A stretch of 64,000 nucleotides of DNA from Phytohabitans aurantiacus (GTDB lineage: Bacteria > Actinomycetota > Actinomycetes > Mycobacteriales > Micromonosporaceae). Shown here one piece after another: positions 42,701 to 50,837 of the stretch. The first letter of the stretch is position 1, and every line of letters starts with the position of its first letter. Position numbers and translations under genes: made by a program. A model generated the notes under the pieces. That model worked only from the letters and a program-made list of their open reading frames with translations, made no database searches and was not told where the DNA came from. The stretch is from the NCBI RefSeq assembly GCF_027923225.1, contig NZ_BSDI01000025.1:24900-88899 (forward strand), written 5' to 3'.

Positions 42701-43668
42701 AGCCCGGCGACTCCATGCTGGACCGGCGCACCGCGATGAACGTGCCGGAGAAGATGCCCGGCCGCGGCATCACCGCCGAGAAGCTGCATTTCCTGGCCGC
42801 GCTGCCGCGGATCGACGGCCGCGGCGACGCGGAGACCGCCAGTGCCGGCCTGGCCGCGCTGGTCCGCCGCGTCGCCGAGGCGTGGAACGGGCCGGCGGCG
42901 CCCCGGGTGCGCCTGCTGCCCGCGGTACTGGAAGCGTCCGAACTGCCGGCCCAGGCGGACGAGCCGGGCCTGCCGATCGGCATCGCCGAGGCCGACCTGC
43001 GCCCGGTGACGGTGGACTTCGACGCCTATCCGCACTTCCTCGCCTACGGTGAGTCAGGATCGGGCAAGAGCGCGCTGCTCCGGCTGCTCGCCCGCTCCAT
43101 TGTGGAGCGTTACACGCCGGACGAGGCCCGGGTCATCATGGTGGACTACCGGCGGGCGCTGCTCGGTGCCATCGGCGGCCGGCACCTCATCGGCTACGCC
43201 ACCACCGCGGAGCTGGCCCGCCGCATGATGGACGAGGTCGTCGACGTGCTACGCGAGCGCGTCCCCGGTCCAGACGTCACGCCCGAGCAGCTCCGCGAAG
43301 GCGCCTGGTGGCAGGGACCGCACCTCTACATCCTGGTGGACGACTACGATCTGGTGTCCGGCACGCAACAGAATCCGCTCGCGCCGCTGCTGGACTTCCT
43401 GAGCCAGGCCGCCGACATCGGCCTGCACCTCGTGCTCGTGCGGCGCACCGGCGGCGCCGGCCGCACCTCGTACGAGCCGGTCATGTTGCGGTTGCGGGAA
43501 TTGGGCTCGCCGGGCATCCTGATGTCCGGCAACCGGGACGAGGGGCCGTTGCTGGGCAACCTCCGCCCGTCCCCGTTGCCACCGGGACGAGGCTGGCTGG
43601 TCGACCGCCAGCACGGCGCGCGGCTGGTCCAAATTGGCTGGACGCCGCCGGAGGACGGTACGACATAG
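39712..43668 (+). CDS. eccC: EccC, FtsK/SpoIIIE-type ATPase motor of the T7SS (fused EccCa-EccCb)
   Basis: 1,318 residues. Two transmembrane helices at about 38-80, a helical linker and DUF-like region, then three ATPase domains. Walker A motifs: GATGSGKS (about 482), GAPQSGKS (about 828) and GESGSGKS (about 1,112). Walker B-like strands: LLIVCDEF, FLVIDGW and YILVDDYD. Single-chain EccC drives recognition of ESX substrates through their YxxxD/E tails and powers export. The GTG start is placed by a GGGGA site 7 nt upstream. It heads the rightward unit that continues with T7SS accessory genes. Confidence 0.96.
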   Translation: MSTTALRRPPRSPAPEYPTGEVLLDPPPEIPAPGGRRWAQMMMLLPMMAGSVAMALMFAGNSRSTLAYVAGGLFGLSALGMIVASMGMSAGGSNKQEMLAARREYMRHLAQRRRAVRRTVGRQRAAQVHQHPAPDGLWSVAASPRLWERRPGDPDFATARIGLGPAELATPLIPPETRPIEELDPMCAVGLRRFLLTYSVVPDLPVVMALDGFARVYVRGATDRTRALVRALMAHTATFHAPDDLLMAVCVADDRRQHWEWVKWLPHALHPRRTDALGAMRLVSATVTGLEAMLDTLVAGRSRFGERLPGSSGPSPHLLVVVDGGTVTGSDHLLIEDGLDGATVVLLDTAPPRQLDRHTLVLDVDDDGTLRTTTFDGGAEAGRADALRPAVAEALARQISRFRLPTTGRSERRMSTDVGLADLLDLGDPYDFDPARTWVVRPNRDRLRVPIGVGPDGTPLELDLKESAQDGMGPHGLLIGATGSGKSELLRTLVLALAATHDPELLNFVLVDFKGGATFTRLDALPHTSAVITNLVDELPLVDRMTEALNGELLRRQELLRGAGNFASQRDYERARASGAALAPLPSLLIVCDEFSELLSAKPDFVDMFVQIGRVGRSLGVHLLLASQRLEEGRLRGLDTHLSYRIGLRTFSAVESRIVLGDTAAYELPRSPGHGYLRFATEPLRRFRAAYVSGVHRRADGSDATAVDADRVLFYTTQYVAQVAEPDPATQRVDEEAQGESLLDILVERMRGRGVPAHQVWLPPLKDPSTLDALLPPLRLDPARGLTTGEPAPHGALRALAGVVDRPLQQRRDPLWLDLSGGTGHLVVVGAPQSGKSMLLRGVIASLALASTPAEVQFYALDFGGGGMLGLRDLPHVGGVATRLETGEVRRTVAEVNQLLIERERAFAQYGVDSMATYRRLRAEGRINDSFGDVFLVIDGWGTLRAEFEELEAAVTAIGNRGPSYGIHLIAAATRWMDLRMAVRDIFGTRLELRLGEPGDSMLDRRTAMNVPEKMPGRGITAEKLHFLAALPRIDGRGDAETASAGLAALVRRVAEAWNGPAAPRVRLLPAVLEASELPAQADEPGLPIGIAEADLRPVTVDFDAYPHFLAYGESGSGKSALLRLLARSIVERYTPDEARVIMVDYRRALLGAIGGRHLIGYATTAELARRMMDEVVDVLRERVPGPDVTPEQLREGAWWQGPHLYILVDDYDLVSGTQQNPLAPLLDFLSQAADIGLHLVLVRRTGGAGRTSYEPVMLRLRELGSPGILMSGNRDEGPLLGNLRPSPLPPGRGWLVDRQHGARLVQIGWTPPEDGTT

Positions 43669-43745
43669 GCTCTGTCGCCTTTCCAGGCGAGCACGTAAGA
43701 TCCATAATGACCCGACGGCGCGCACTGGACGATGTGGAGTCCGAG

Positions 43746-44450
43746 ATGGCGACAGACGGCTTTGACGTCGAACTCGACGACCTGAGCACGTTCAACGACA
43801 AGGTTCAGCGGGTGGGCGAAGACTTTCGCGACACCAGCATGCAGACCCACGCCGCGCTGGCACAGTTCGCGACGGCCTCCAATCTCGGCAGCACGGGCGT
43901 CCTGCCCGACCTGACTCGCCTGTCCAGCAACCACATGACCAGCCACTTCGTCGCCAGCCAGGTGCTACAGGAGACATTCCTGGGGCTGACCACGCTGGCG
44001 ATGGGCGCCAACGTCATCCGCACCAGCTACGGCACCGCCGACGGCCACGGCGCCGACGCCATGCTGCGCCTCGACGGCGCGGTGGTCGACAAGATGTTCG
44101 CCCCGCCGAAGAAAGGCGAAGAGGCCACCGGCGGCGCGTCGAAGAAGGCCACCGGCGAGGTACAGAAAGAGATCCAGGAGTTCCTCGAGCAGCAAGGCCA
44201 GGAAAACGTCGACGGGCTGAACGCCCAGGCCAACGGCGGCGCGGGCTACTGGGTCGACTCGTACAACGGGTCTGTGGTCGTCACCGTCCCGGAGCAGGGC
44301 GGCCTGCCGGAAACCGTCTACGAGTCGCCGCGCGAAGACGAGCTCGGTCCCGACCTGCCCGAGATCGACAAGTACGACGGCGACGCCCGGTTGGATGAGT
44401 CCTCCGACATCCGGAAGCGGTTGTTCCAGGCTCCTGTCGCCGAGGACTAG
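43746..44450 (+). CDS. T7SS-associated hypothetical protein
   Basis: 234 residues, unrecognised as a named family. The first 130 residues are helical and ESX-like (LDDLSTFNDKVQRVGEDF; a VLPDLTRLSSNHM turn), followed by a charged Lys/Glu/Gln helix (EVQKEIQEFLEQQGQ) and an acidic tail with a VVVTVPEQGGLPETVYESP strand pair. No signal peptide or membrane helix. The ATG at 43,746 has GGAG 6 nt upstream; an in-frame ATG at 43,707 is possible but has no good site. It lies 77 nt after eccC and 3 nt before the PPE-like gene, so it is probably a substrate or chaperone of this system. Confidence 0.75.
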   Translation: MATDGFDVELDDLSTFNDKVQRVGEDFRDTSMQTHAALAQFATASNLGSTGVLPDLTRLSSNHMTSHFVASQVLQETFLGLTTLAMGANVIRTSYGTADGHGADAMLRLDGAVVDKMFAPPKKGEEATGGASKKATGEVQKEIQEFLEQQGQENVDGLNAQANGGAGYWVDSYNGSVVVTVPEQGGLPETVYESPREDELGPDLPEIDKYDGDARLDESSDIRKRLFQAPVAED

Positions 44451-44453
44451 ACA

Positions 44454-46421
44454 ATGGCGGACCCTAGCCTCGACGGCTTGACCATCGAGTTGTTGTGGGC
44501 CGACGTCCGGATCCTCAACGATGAAGCCGTCCAGGAGATGGCGCACATGTGGCGGGTGCTGGGCGAGAAGTTCCTGGACGCCGGCCAGCGCCTGCACGAC
44601 CAGCGCACCGCTCTGGGTCAGACCTGGCTGGGCGAGGCGTCGGACGCGTTCGCCACGCACGCCGCGACGTCGTCGCTGTCCATGTACGAGGCGTCGAGCA
44701 CCGCCCTCGCCAACTCCAGCAGCCTGCAGATGGTCGCCCTCGCGATCGGCCAGGCGCAGCGCGAGATGGCCGCGCTGTGGGCCGAGTACGAGTCGCGCAA
44801 GGGCGAGATCGCCGCCGCGGCCGCGGCCACGCCGGTCGACGGTGGCACAGGGCTGGCCTGGCTCGGCGACTCGATCAAGGGCATGACCAAGGAAGAGATC
44901 AAGGCGAAGGTCTCCCAGCTCCGGTTGGAGGCGCAGGAGGAGTTCAGCCGCCGGGCCCGCGCGATCGTCAGGCCGATGCTGAACACCGCCGCCGAGACCA
45001 CGATCATCGAGCTGCCCACGTTCGCCGGCCCCAAGACCGGCATGCCCAACATGGCGGCGGTCCCGTTCTTCGCCCCGCCCTCCCCCGCTGCCCCGGCGCC
45101 ACCGCCGCCACCCGGTGCGCCCGGTGGGGCCGCGCCACCACCGGCGCCGCCCGGAGCACCCGCGGGCGCGCCGCCACCCCCGTCACCGGGTACACCGCCC
45201 GTGGCTCCCCCGCCGCCCGCCGCGCCGCCGGCCCCCGCCCCGCCGCCGCCCGTGGCTCCGCCGCCCGGCACCGGCACCCCAGCGCCGCCTGGGGCCCGGG
45301 TTCCGGCACCGCCCGGAGTGCCCGCACCGCCCGGCCTCGGCGCGCAGCGTGTGGGCGCCCCGCCGGCACCCGCACCGGCCGTCCCCGCACCGCCACGAGC
45401 CCTCGTACCGGCACCGCCGGGTGCGGCCGTGCCACCGCCACCGGGAGCGGTCCCGCCGCCTCGCGCCGGCGTCGTGCCTCCCGCGCCCGGCGTCGTTCCC
45501 CGCCCCGCGCCGCCCGTGATCGGCCGCCCCACCGTGCCCGGCGTGGTCGCCCCCGGCACACCGCCCGGCGGGCGCGGTCCGGTGCTCGGCCGCGCCGTGC
45601 CGGCCCCCGGACTTGCCACACCGCCGCCCGGGCAGGGCCGGGTGGCCCCCGGGCTCGGCGGCGCCCGCCCGGTCCCCGGTGCTGTCCCGCCCGCCGCGCC
45701 GGCCGGCGCGGGCTCCCGCACAGCCCCGCGCCCCGGCGCGGTCCGCCCGGGCGCGATGCCGAGCGCCGGCGTCCCGGGAACGGTCCAGCCCGCCGGGGCT
45801 CAGCGCCGCGCCGGCGCACCGGCCCAGCGGCCGGGTGCCGGCCTCCCGGGTGCCGGCATCCCTGGCGCGGCCGCACCCGGCGGGCCTCAGCGCCGCGCCG
45901 GCGCGCCCGCACCGCGGCCGGCCGCTCTCGGTGGAGAGCTGGGCGCGACCCCGCGGCCGGCCACACCCAACCTCGCCGGCACCCGCGGGGTGACCCCGCC
46001 GGTGCCGCCGCCCGGCGGTCCGGTCCTCGGCCGCGACACCCAGGGCCGGCCGGCTCGCGGCGCCGCCCGGCGCCCGCTCGCCACCGGCCCGCGGCAGCCG
46101 GTCCACGATGGACCGTGGCAGACCGCGCCGGTCAACCGGGTCGACCTCACCGGACAGCGCCGGCCCGCGGTCGCGCCGCAGACGCCACAGCCCGCCCTGC
46201 CCGGCGCTCGCGACCAGGCCGCGCGCCCGGTCGCCACCGGGCCGAAGCGGGAACGCAAGCCGGCGTACGAGCCGCCGCGGATCGAGACGGCGGCCACCGA
46301 CGTGGCGCCCGAAGACGGCCTGTGGGAGACCGCACCCGTCCCCGTCGCCATGGTCGACGGTCCCGTCGCGGAGCGGCCGGTACGGGTGGCCGAGCCGGCG
46401 GTCGCGGGTCCAGGTCGATGA
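44454..46421 (+). CDS. PPE-like/WXG100 protein with long proline-rich tail
   Basis: 655 residues. Residues 1-130 form a helical hairpin with a WXG100-type turn (TWLGEASDAFATHA, about residue 58); 130-195 is a further helix (MTKEEIKAKVSQLRL). From about 200 on it is Pro/Ala/Gly-rich with PAPPPPPGAPGG-type runs, ending in an Arg-rich segment with DGPWQTAPVNRVDLTG and EDGLWETAPVPVAM, two related W-(Q/E)-TAPV motifs. Probably secreted or acting at the ESX channel mouth; the low-complexity tail may reach into the cell wall. Its stop overlaps the next ATG (ATGA). Confidence 0.8.
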   Translation: MADPSLDGLTIELLWADVRILNDEAVQEMAHMWRVLGEKFLDAGQRLHDQRTALGQTWLGEASDAFATHAATSSLSMYEASSTALANSSSLQMVALAIGQAQREMAALWAEYESRKGEIAAAAAATPVDGGTGLAWLGDSIKGMTKEEIKAKVSQLRLEAQEEFSRRARAIVRPMLNTAAETTIIELPTFAGPKTGMPNMAAVPFFAPPSPAAPAPPPPPGAPGGAAPPPAPPGAPAGAPPPPSPGTPPVAPPPPAAPPAPAPPPPVAPPPGTGTPAPPGARVPAPPGVPAPPGLGAQRVGAPPAPAPAVPAPPRALVPAPPGAAVPPPPGAVPPPRAGVVPPAPGVVPRPAPPVIGRPTVPGVVAPGTPPGGRGPVLGRAVPAPGLATPPPGQGRVAPGLGGARPVPGAVPPAAPAGAGSRTAPRPGAVRPGAMPSAGVPGTVQPAGAQRRAGAPAQRPGAGLPGAGIPGAAAPGGPQRRAGAPAPRPAALGGELGATPRPATPNLAGTRGVTPPVPPPGGPVLGRDTQGRPARGAARRPLATGPRQPVHDGPWQTAPVNRVDLTGQRRPAVAPQTPQPALPGARDQAARPVATGPKRERKPAYEPPRIETAATDVAPEDGLWETAPVPVAMVDGPVAERPVRVAEPAVAGPGR

Positions 46422-47239
46422 CGCTCGTGCGACACGAGGCTGGCGGACCGGTGAGTGAATCGGTCCCGCCGCGCCGGCCCATGGTCTGGCAGGCGAAGGG
46501 TTCGGCACGGGTCGCGCACGAGCAGGAACTGTCCACAGTGGTGCGGCAGGGCCAGGCGTCACCGCGGGTGGCGGCGTTCGTCGCGGGCAAGGGCGGTGTG
46601 GGCACCACCTGCACGGCCGCCGGCGTCGCGCTGGCCCTCGGCACGCTGGTGCCCGGCCAGGTGGCGATCGCGGACACCCGCACCGGCACCCCGTCGCTCG
46701 GCCGGCTGCTGGCCGGGGCGGCCGCCCCGGACGCCGCGTCCTACGCCGCGGGCACGGTCGAGCCGGCTCAGGTGTCCGGGGTGGCCATCGTCGACGGTGC
46801 GCCCTGGGACACCCCGCTGGGTCGCCCCACACTGGCTCGGGTCGTCGCCGACCTGCGCCTCGATTTCGCGTACACGCTGCTCGACGTCGGTGACGACGGC
46901 AGCGACATCGGCCACGGTGCTCTCGCGCGATCGGATCGCGCCGTTGTCGTGACCACCACGGCTCCGGACGCGGTGGCCGCGGCCGAGCACACGCTCGACC
47001 GGTTGTTCAAGATAGACCAGTCGCTGGCCGAGTCGGTCGTCGTGGCGGTCACCGGCGTGGGCCGGCTGGGCCGCCGCGACCGGGTCGGCCGGTGGCGCCC
47101 GAACGAGCGCGTCGTGCAGATCCCCTGGGACGACGCGCTCGCCGACTGCCGCGTCATCGACATCGAACGGCTCCGGCGCCCTACCCGCGCCGCATTCCTG
47201 GAACTGGCCGCATGCCTGGCCGAGGAGGTCCCCTCGTGA
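46418..47239 (+). CDS. MinD/ParA-like (EspI-type) ATPase with atypical P-loop
   Basis: 273 residues. A leader of about 50 residues is followed by FVAGKGGVGTTCTAAGVALAL: the MinD/ParA deviant Walker A signature with the first Lys kept and the second Lys position replaced by Thr. The later strands YTLLDVGDDGSDIG and RAVVVTTTAPDAV fit switch II and the nucleotide-binding core. MinD-like proteins such as EspI occur in ESX loci as regulators or localisers. The start is coupled to the previous gene (ATGA overlap); a GTG at 46,451 is an alternative. Nucleotide hydrolysis may be weak given the altered loop. Confidence 0.82.
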   Translation: MTLVRHEAGGPVSESVPPRRPMVWQAKGSARVAHEQELSTVVRQGQASPRVAAFVAGKGGVGTTCTAAGVALALGTLVPGQVAIADTRTGTPSLGRLLAGAAAPDAASYAAGTVEPAQVSGVAIVDGAPWDTPLGRPTLARVVADLRLDFAYTLLDVGDDGSDIGHGALARSDRAVVVTTTAPDAVAAAEHTLDRLFKIDQSLAESVVVAVTGVGRLGRRDRVGRWRPNERVVQIPWDDALADCRVIDIERLRRPTRAAFLELAACLAEEVPS

Positions 47240-49851
47240 AGTTGCCGCCCAACCTGGTTCCGCGGCGGCTGCGCGGATTCACGGCCGGCACGCTGGTGGT
47301 CGCGGTCGCCGGCGCCCTGGTCGGCACCGTGTTCGGGCTCGGCGCGATGGGCCAGGCACCCGCGGTCTTCGACGGCAGCGCCTGGCTGTGGAGCCGGCCG
47401 GTGGGCGAGGTGTCCCGCCTCAACGGCGATTCCGGCACCGTCGACTTGCGACAGCCGCTGGTCGACTCGCGCGGCCATCGCATCCGGGTGACGCAGGACG
47501 ACAACTTCCTGCTCCTGCACGACCTCGACACCGGCCGGGTGACCTCTGTCGACCTGAGCCGCATGGGCTTTTCCGGTTCGCTCGCCGTCGACCCGGGCAA
47601 CGACGTCACCATCGTGCTCTCGGGCGAACACGCCACTGTGGTCGATCGCACCCGCGGCCTGATCCGTTCGCTGGACCCGGCGACGCTCCAGGTGCGCGGC
47701 GAACCATTGCAGCTGCCCGCGCCGCTGGTCGGCGGGGCCTACGACACCAACGGCGCGCTGTGGCTCGGCCTGCCCGGCCAGGGCACCGTCGTCGCGGTCA
47801 CCGGCAGCGGCGGCGACCTGGCGATCACCCGCACGGTCCCGGTCGCCGAGCCCGGCCACGACCTCGCGGTCAGCGTGCTGGACAAGGGCGTCCTCGCCGT
47901 CGACCGCAGCGGTGACGCGATGGTCGCGGTCAGTGGCAAGGAAACCAAGCGGATGAAGTCGCCGGTGAAGCTGGCCGCCGCCGTGATGCCCGACCGCACG
48001 GTCGGCGACCTCGCGGTGGTGACGGTGCCGCCGGACCGCACCGCGGTGACCATCGAGGACGTCGACGAGGGCGGGCCCGTCGGCAAGGTCGCGCTGCCCG
48101 CGGGCGCTCAGACGGCGGTACCGTTCGCCGGGCGCATCTACGTACCGGACGAGAAGGCAAGCCTGGTCCGCGTGTACGACAAGGGCGGCAAGGAGTTGAA
48201 GCCGGTCAGCGTGCCGCGCTCCACCGGCACGCTCGAGCTGCTCGTGCGCGAGCAGCACCTGTTCATCAACGCCGTCGACGCGCCGACCGCCGTGGTGGTC
48301 GACCCCGAGGGCGAGACCAGCGTGGTCGACAAGTACGGCCCGGGCGCGGCCGTGCCCGATCCAACCCGTAGCCCGACCGCGCCGCCGAGCAAGCCCGCGA
48401 CCACCACCGGACCGCCGAAGCCGCCGAGCCCGTCGAAGACGACAACCCGGCCGCGACCGGCGCCGACCGAGAACCGGCCGGATCCCGAACAGCCGGGCGC
48501 GCCCGGTGTACCGGTACCGGTCACGGTCCTGGCGGGCGACGGGCAGGTGCGGGTCACCTGGGGTCGCGCGGCCACCAGAGGCGGCGCCGCCGTCGAGCGG
48601 TACGTCGTGACCTGGAACGGCGGTCGCGTCGAGGTGCCCGGCGACCAACTGTCCACACTGGTCACCGGCTTGACCAACGGCACCGAGTACCGGTTCCGGG
48701 TGGTGGCGCGGAACGGCTATGGCAGCAGCGCTCCGGCGCTGTCCGAGCCGGTGACACCGGTCGGCGCGGCTCCCGCGCGGCCGGGCGCGCCCACCGCCAC
48801 CGTCACGGCGGGACGGGTCGCGGTCGCCTGGGAAGCCGTGCCGGACGCCGGCAGCTACGTCGTGACACCGTTGCGCGACGGGCAGGCCGGCGACAACCCG
48901 CCGCAGACGGTCACCGGACTGTCCACGGAGTTCGAGGGGCTGGCCCCCGGCGTCCCGTACACGTTCACCGTGGTGGCACGGGCGGCCGCCGGCGGCGGGG
49001 CGAGCGAGCCGAGCCCGCCGAGCAACGAGGTGGTCCCGTTCACCCGGCCCGGCCGGCCGACGAACGTGGCCGCCCGGCAGACCGACGCCAACAGCTACAC
49101 CGTCACCTGGGGTCCGGCGCAGGCCAACGGCCAGCCGGTGTCCGCGTACGTCGTGCGGGCCGGCGCCGTCACGCGCGAGGTCGCCGGCGACGCCCGCACG
49201 ACGACCATCACGGGCGACGGGTCGTTGACCCAGGTGACCGTCGCCGCCGTCAACTCGGCCGGCGAAGGCGCGGCGGCCACAGTGGACGTCGAGCGACTGC
49301 CGAGTATCACGGTCACCATCAACGACGTGCTGGTCGGCGACGACGACGTCATCGTGCTGTTCCGGGTCAACAACCCCAGCGGTGACACGCCGAGCTGCAC
49401 CGTGACGGTGGGCTCGCGGTCGGCGACCGGCTGCGGCGGCCGCGTCGAGGTCGATGGCCTGACCCCGCAGACGCCGTACACCGTGACCGTCACCGCCGAG
49501 GCGGGCGGCCAGACGGGCAGGGACACCCAGCAGGTCACGACGCGCCAGCTCGGGAAGGCGGGCAACATCCACTGCCACGACAACCCGGCGAACGCCGACC
49601 CGGACTTCTGCGCCGGCGGCGTCCCCATCTTCGACAGCCCGGGCTGGAACCCGAGCGCGGCCGTCGACCACAACGCGGACGGCTACGAGATCTTCGCGGT
49701 CTGCCGCGCGTACGGCGACACCGTCGACGCCCGGCCGTACGGTGGCAAGCAGAGCGGCCACTGGATCTTCAAGGCCGGTGGGCACTGGGTGCCCGAGGCC
49801 TTCGTCTACCTGCACAATGGCGTCACCATCGAACAGATCGCGGAATGTTAG
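47236..49851 (+). CDS. membrane-anchored fibronectin type III protein of the T7SS locus
   Basis: 871 residues. N-terminal transmembrane helix at about 15-37 (GFTAGTLVVAVAGALVGTVFGL), an extracytoplasmic beta-propeller-like region at 45-380 with repeated short strands, a Pro/Thr/Ser linker at about 380-430, and four FN3 domains at about 433-770 (motifs VRVTWGRA, GTEYRFRVVARN, PGVPYTFTVVARA, YTVTVTAEAG). The C-terminal Cys-bearing module is at about 775-871 (IHCHDNPANADPDFC, VCRAYGD, IAEC end). GTG start inside a GTGA overlap with the MinD-like gene, with GAGGAGG just upstream. Likely a cell-surface adhesion or envelope-assembly component working with the secretion system; no catalytic motif seen. 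Confidence 0.85.
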   Translation: MKLPPNLVPRRLRGFTAGTLVVAVAGALVGTVFGLGAMGQAPAVFDGSAWLWSRPVGEVSRLNGDSGTVDLRQPLVDSRGHRIRVTQDDNFLLLHDLDTGRVTSVDLSRMGFSGSLAVDPGNDVTIVLSGEHATVVDRTRGLIRSLDPATLQVRGEPLQLPAPLVGGAYDTNGALWLGLPGQGTVVAVTGSGGDLAITRTVPVAEPGHDLAVSVLDKGVLAVDRSGDAMVAVSGKETKRMKSPVKLAAAVMPDRTVGDLAVVTVPPDRTAVTIEDVDEGGPVGKVALPAGAQTAVPFAGRIYVPDEKASLVRVYDKGGKELKPVSVPRSTGTLELLVREQHLFINAVDAPTAVVVDPEGETSVVDKYGPGAAVPDPTRSPTAPPSKPATTTGPPKPPSPSKTTTRPRPAPTENRPDPEQPGAPGVPVPVTVLAGDGQVRVTWGRAATRGGAAVERYVVTWNGGRVEVPGDQLSTLVTGLTNGTEYRFRVVARNGYGSSAPALSEPVTPVGAAPARPGAPTATVTAGRVAVAWEAVPDAGSYVVTPLRDGQAGDNPPQTVTGLSTEFEGLAPGVPYTFTVVARAAAGGGASEPSPPSNEVVPFTRPGRPTNVAARQTDANSYTVTWGPAQANGQPVSAYVVRAGAVTREVAGDARTTTITGDGSLTQVTVAAVNSAGEGAAATVDVERLPSITVTINDVLVGDDDVIVLFRVNNPSGDTPSCTVTVGSRSATGCGGRVEVDGLTPQTPYTVTVTAEAGGQTGRDTQQVTTRQLGKAGNIHCHDNPANADPDFCAGGVPIFDSPGWNPSAAVDHNADGYEIFAVCRAYGDTVDARPYGGKQSGHWIFKAGGHWVPEAFVYLHNGVTIEQIAEC

Positions 49852-49862
49852 TGGGGAATTAC

Positions 49863-50837
49863 GTGCAACCGCTGACGGCGGAGGAGGTCGTCGACTTCGA
49901 AGGCTCGTTCGGCCGCCTCGCGGGCGCCGTGTCCACAGTGCTGCTGGGCAAGTCCGAGGTGGTGCGGCGGGCGCTGACGGCGCTGTTCGCCGGCGGGCAC
50001 CTGCTCATCGAAGACGTGCCGGGTGTCGGCAAGACCACCCTCGCCCGGGCGATCGCGGCCACCGTCGAGGGGCGGTGGCGGCGCATCCAGTTCACGCCCG
50101 ACCTGCTGCCCGCCGACGTCACCGGCGTGACCATCTTCAACCAGGCCAAGCAGGTCTTCGAGTTCCACCCCGGCCCGGTCTTCGCCAACGTGGTGCTGGC
50201 CGACGAGATCAACCGCGCGTCCCCGAAGACCCAGTCGGCGCTGCTGGAGGTCATGGAGGAGCGGCACGTCACAGTGGACGGCAACCGGTACGCCGTGCCG
50301 CAGCCGTTCCTCGTGGTCGCCACCCAGAACCCGGTCGAGATGGACGGCACGTACCGGCTGCCCGAGGCGCAGCTCGACCGGTTCCTGATGAAGCTGTCCG
50401 TCGGCTACCCGGAGGCCGACGCGGAGCTGGAGGTCATGCGCGGCGCCGCGATGCGCTCCCCCGACCGGCTCACCCCGGTGCTCTCGGTGGCAAACGTGGC
50501 GCGGCTGGCCGCCCTGACCGAACGCGTCACCGTCCACGATGGCATCTACGACTACATTCGCCGCATCGCCGCCGCCACCCGTCGCCACACCGACATCCGG
50601 CTCGGCCTGTCGCCGCGCGGCTGCGTCGCGCTGGCCCGAGCCGCCCGGGCGTACGCGCTCGCCGGCGGTCGGGCGTACGCGGTACCGGAAGACGTGAAGA
50701 CGCTCGCCGAGTCCGTCTGCGCGCACCGGCTGCTGCTCGCACCCGACGCCGCCCTGCGCGGCCGCGACGCGACCGAGGTGATGGGCGAGATCCTGGCCGA
50801 GGTGGCCGTGCCCACTCCCGAGGCCGCCCTCCGCTGA
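49863..50837 (+). CDS. MoxR-family AAA+ ATPase
   Basis: 324 residues. Walker A GVGKTTLA, Walker B VVLADEINRASPKTQ, sensor I FLVVATQNPVE, followed by the MoxR lid domain. MoxR ATPases act as chaperones with neighbouring DUF58 proteins, often with von Willebrand or transglutaminase partners. I chose the GTG at 49,863 because a GGGGA site lies 5 nt upstream; an in-frame ATG at 49,845 overlapping the FN3 gene is the alternative. The stop overlaps the DUF58 start by 1 nt. Confidence 0.93.
   Translation: MQPLTAEEVVDFEGSFGRLAGAVSTVLLGKSEVVRRALTALFAGGHLLIEDVPGVGKTTLARAIAATVEGRWRRIQFTPDLLPADVTGVTIFNQAKQVFEFHPGPVFANVVLADEINRASPKTQSALLEVMEERHVTVDGNRYAVPQPFLVVATQNPVEMDGTYRLPEAQLDRFLMKLSVGYPEADAELEVMRGAAMRSPDRLTPVLSVANVARLAALTERVTVHDGIYDYIRRIAAATRRHTDIRLGLSPRGCVALARAARAYALAGGRAYAVPEDVKTLAESVCAHRLLLAPDAALRGRDATEVMGEILAEVAVPTPEAALR

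Noticed and set aside
43676..43689. Small hairpin (cgcct-ttcc-aggcg) after eccC as a terminator
   Set aside because: The 5-bp stem is too weak, and the downstream T7SS genes are expected to be co-transcribed with eccC.
46768..49815. 1,015-aa minus-strand frame opposite the FN3 gene
   Set aside because: Antisense to a gene with clear FN3 domains; Asp/Arg/Gly/His-rich translation with no motif and no start context.
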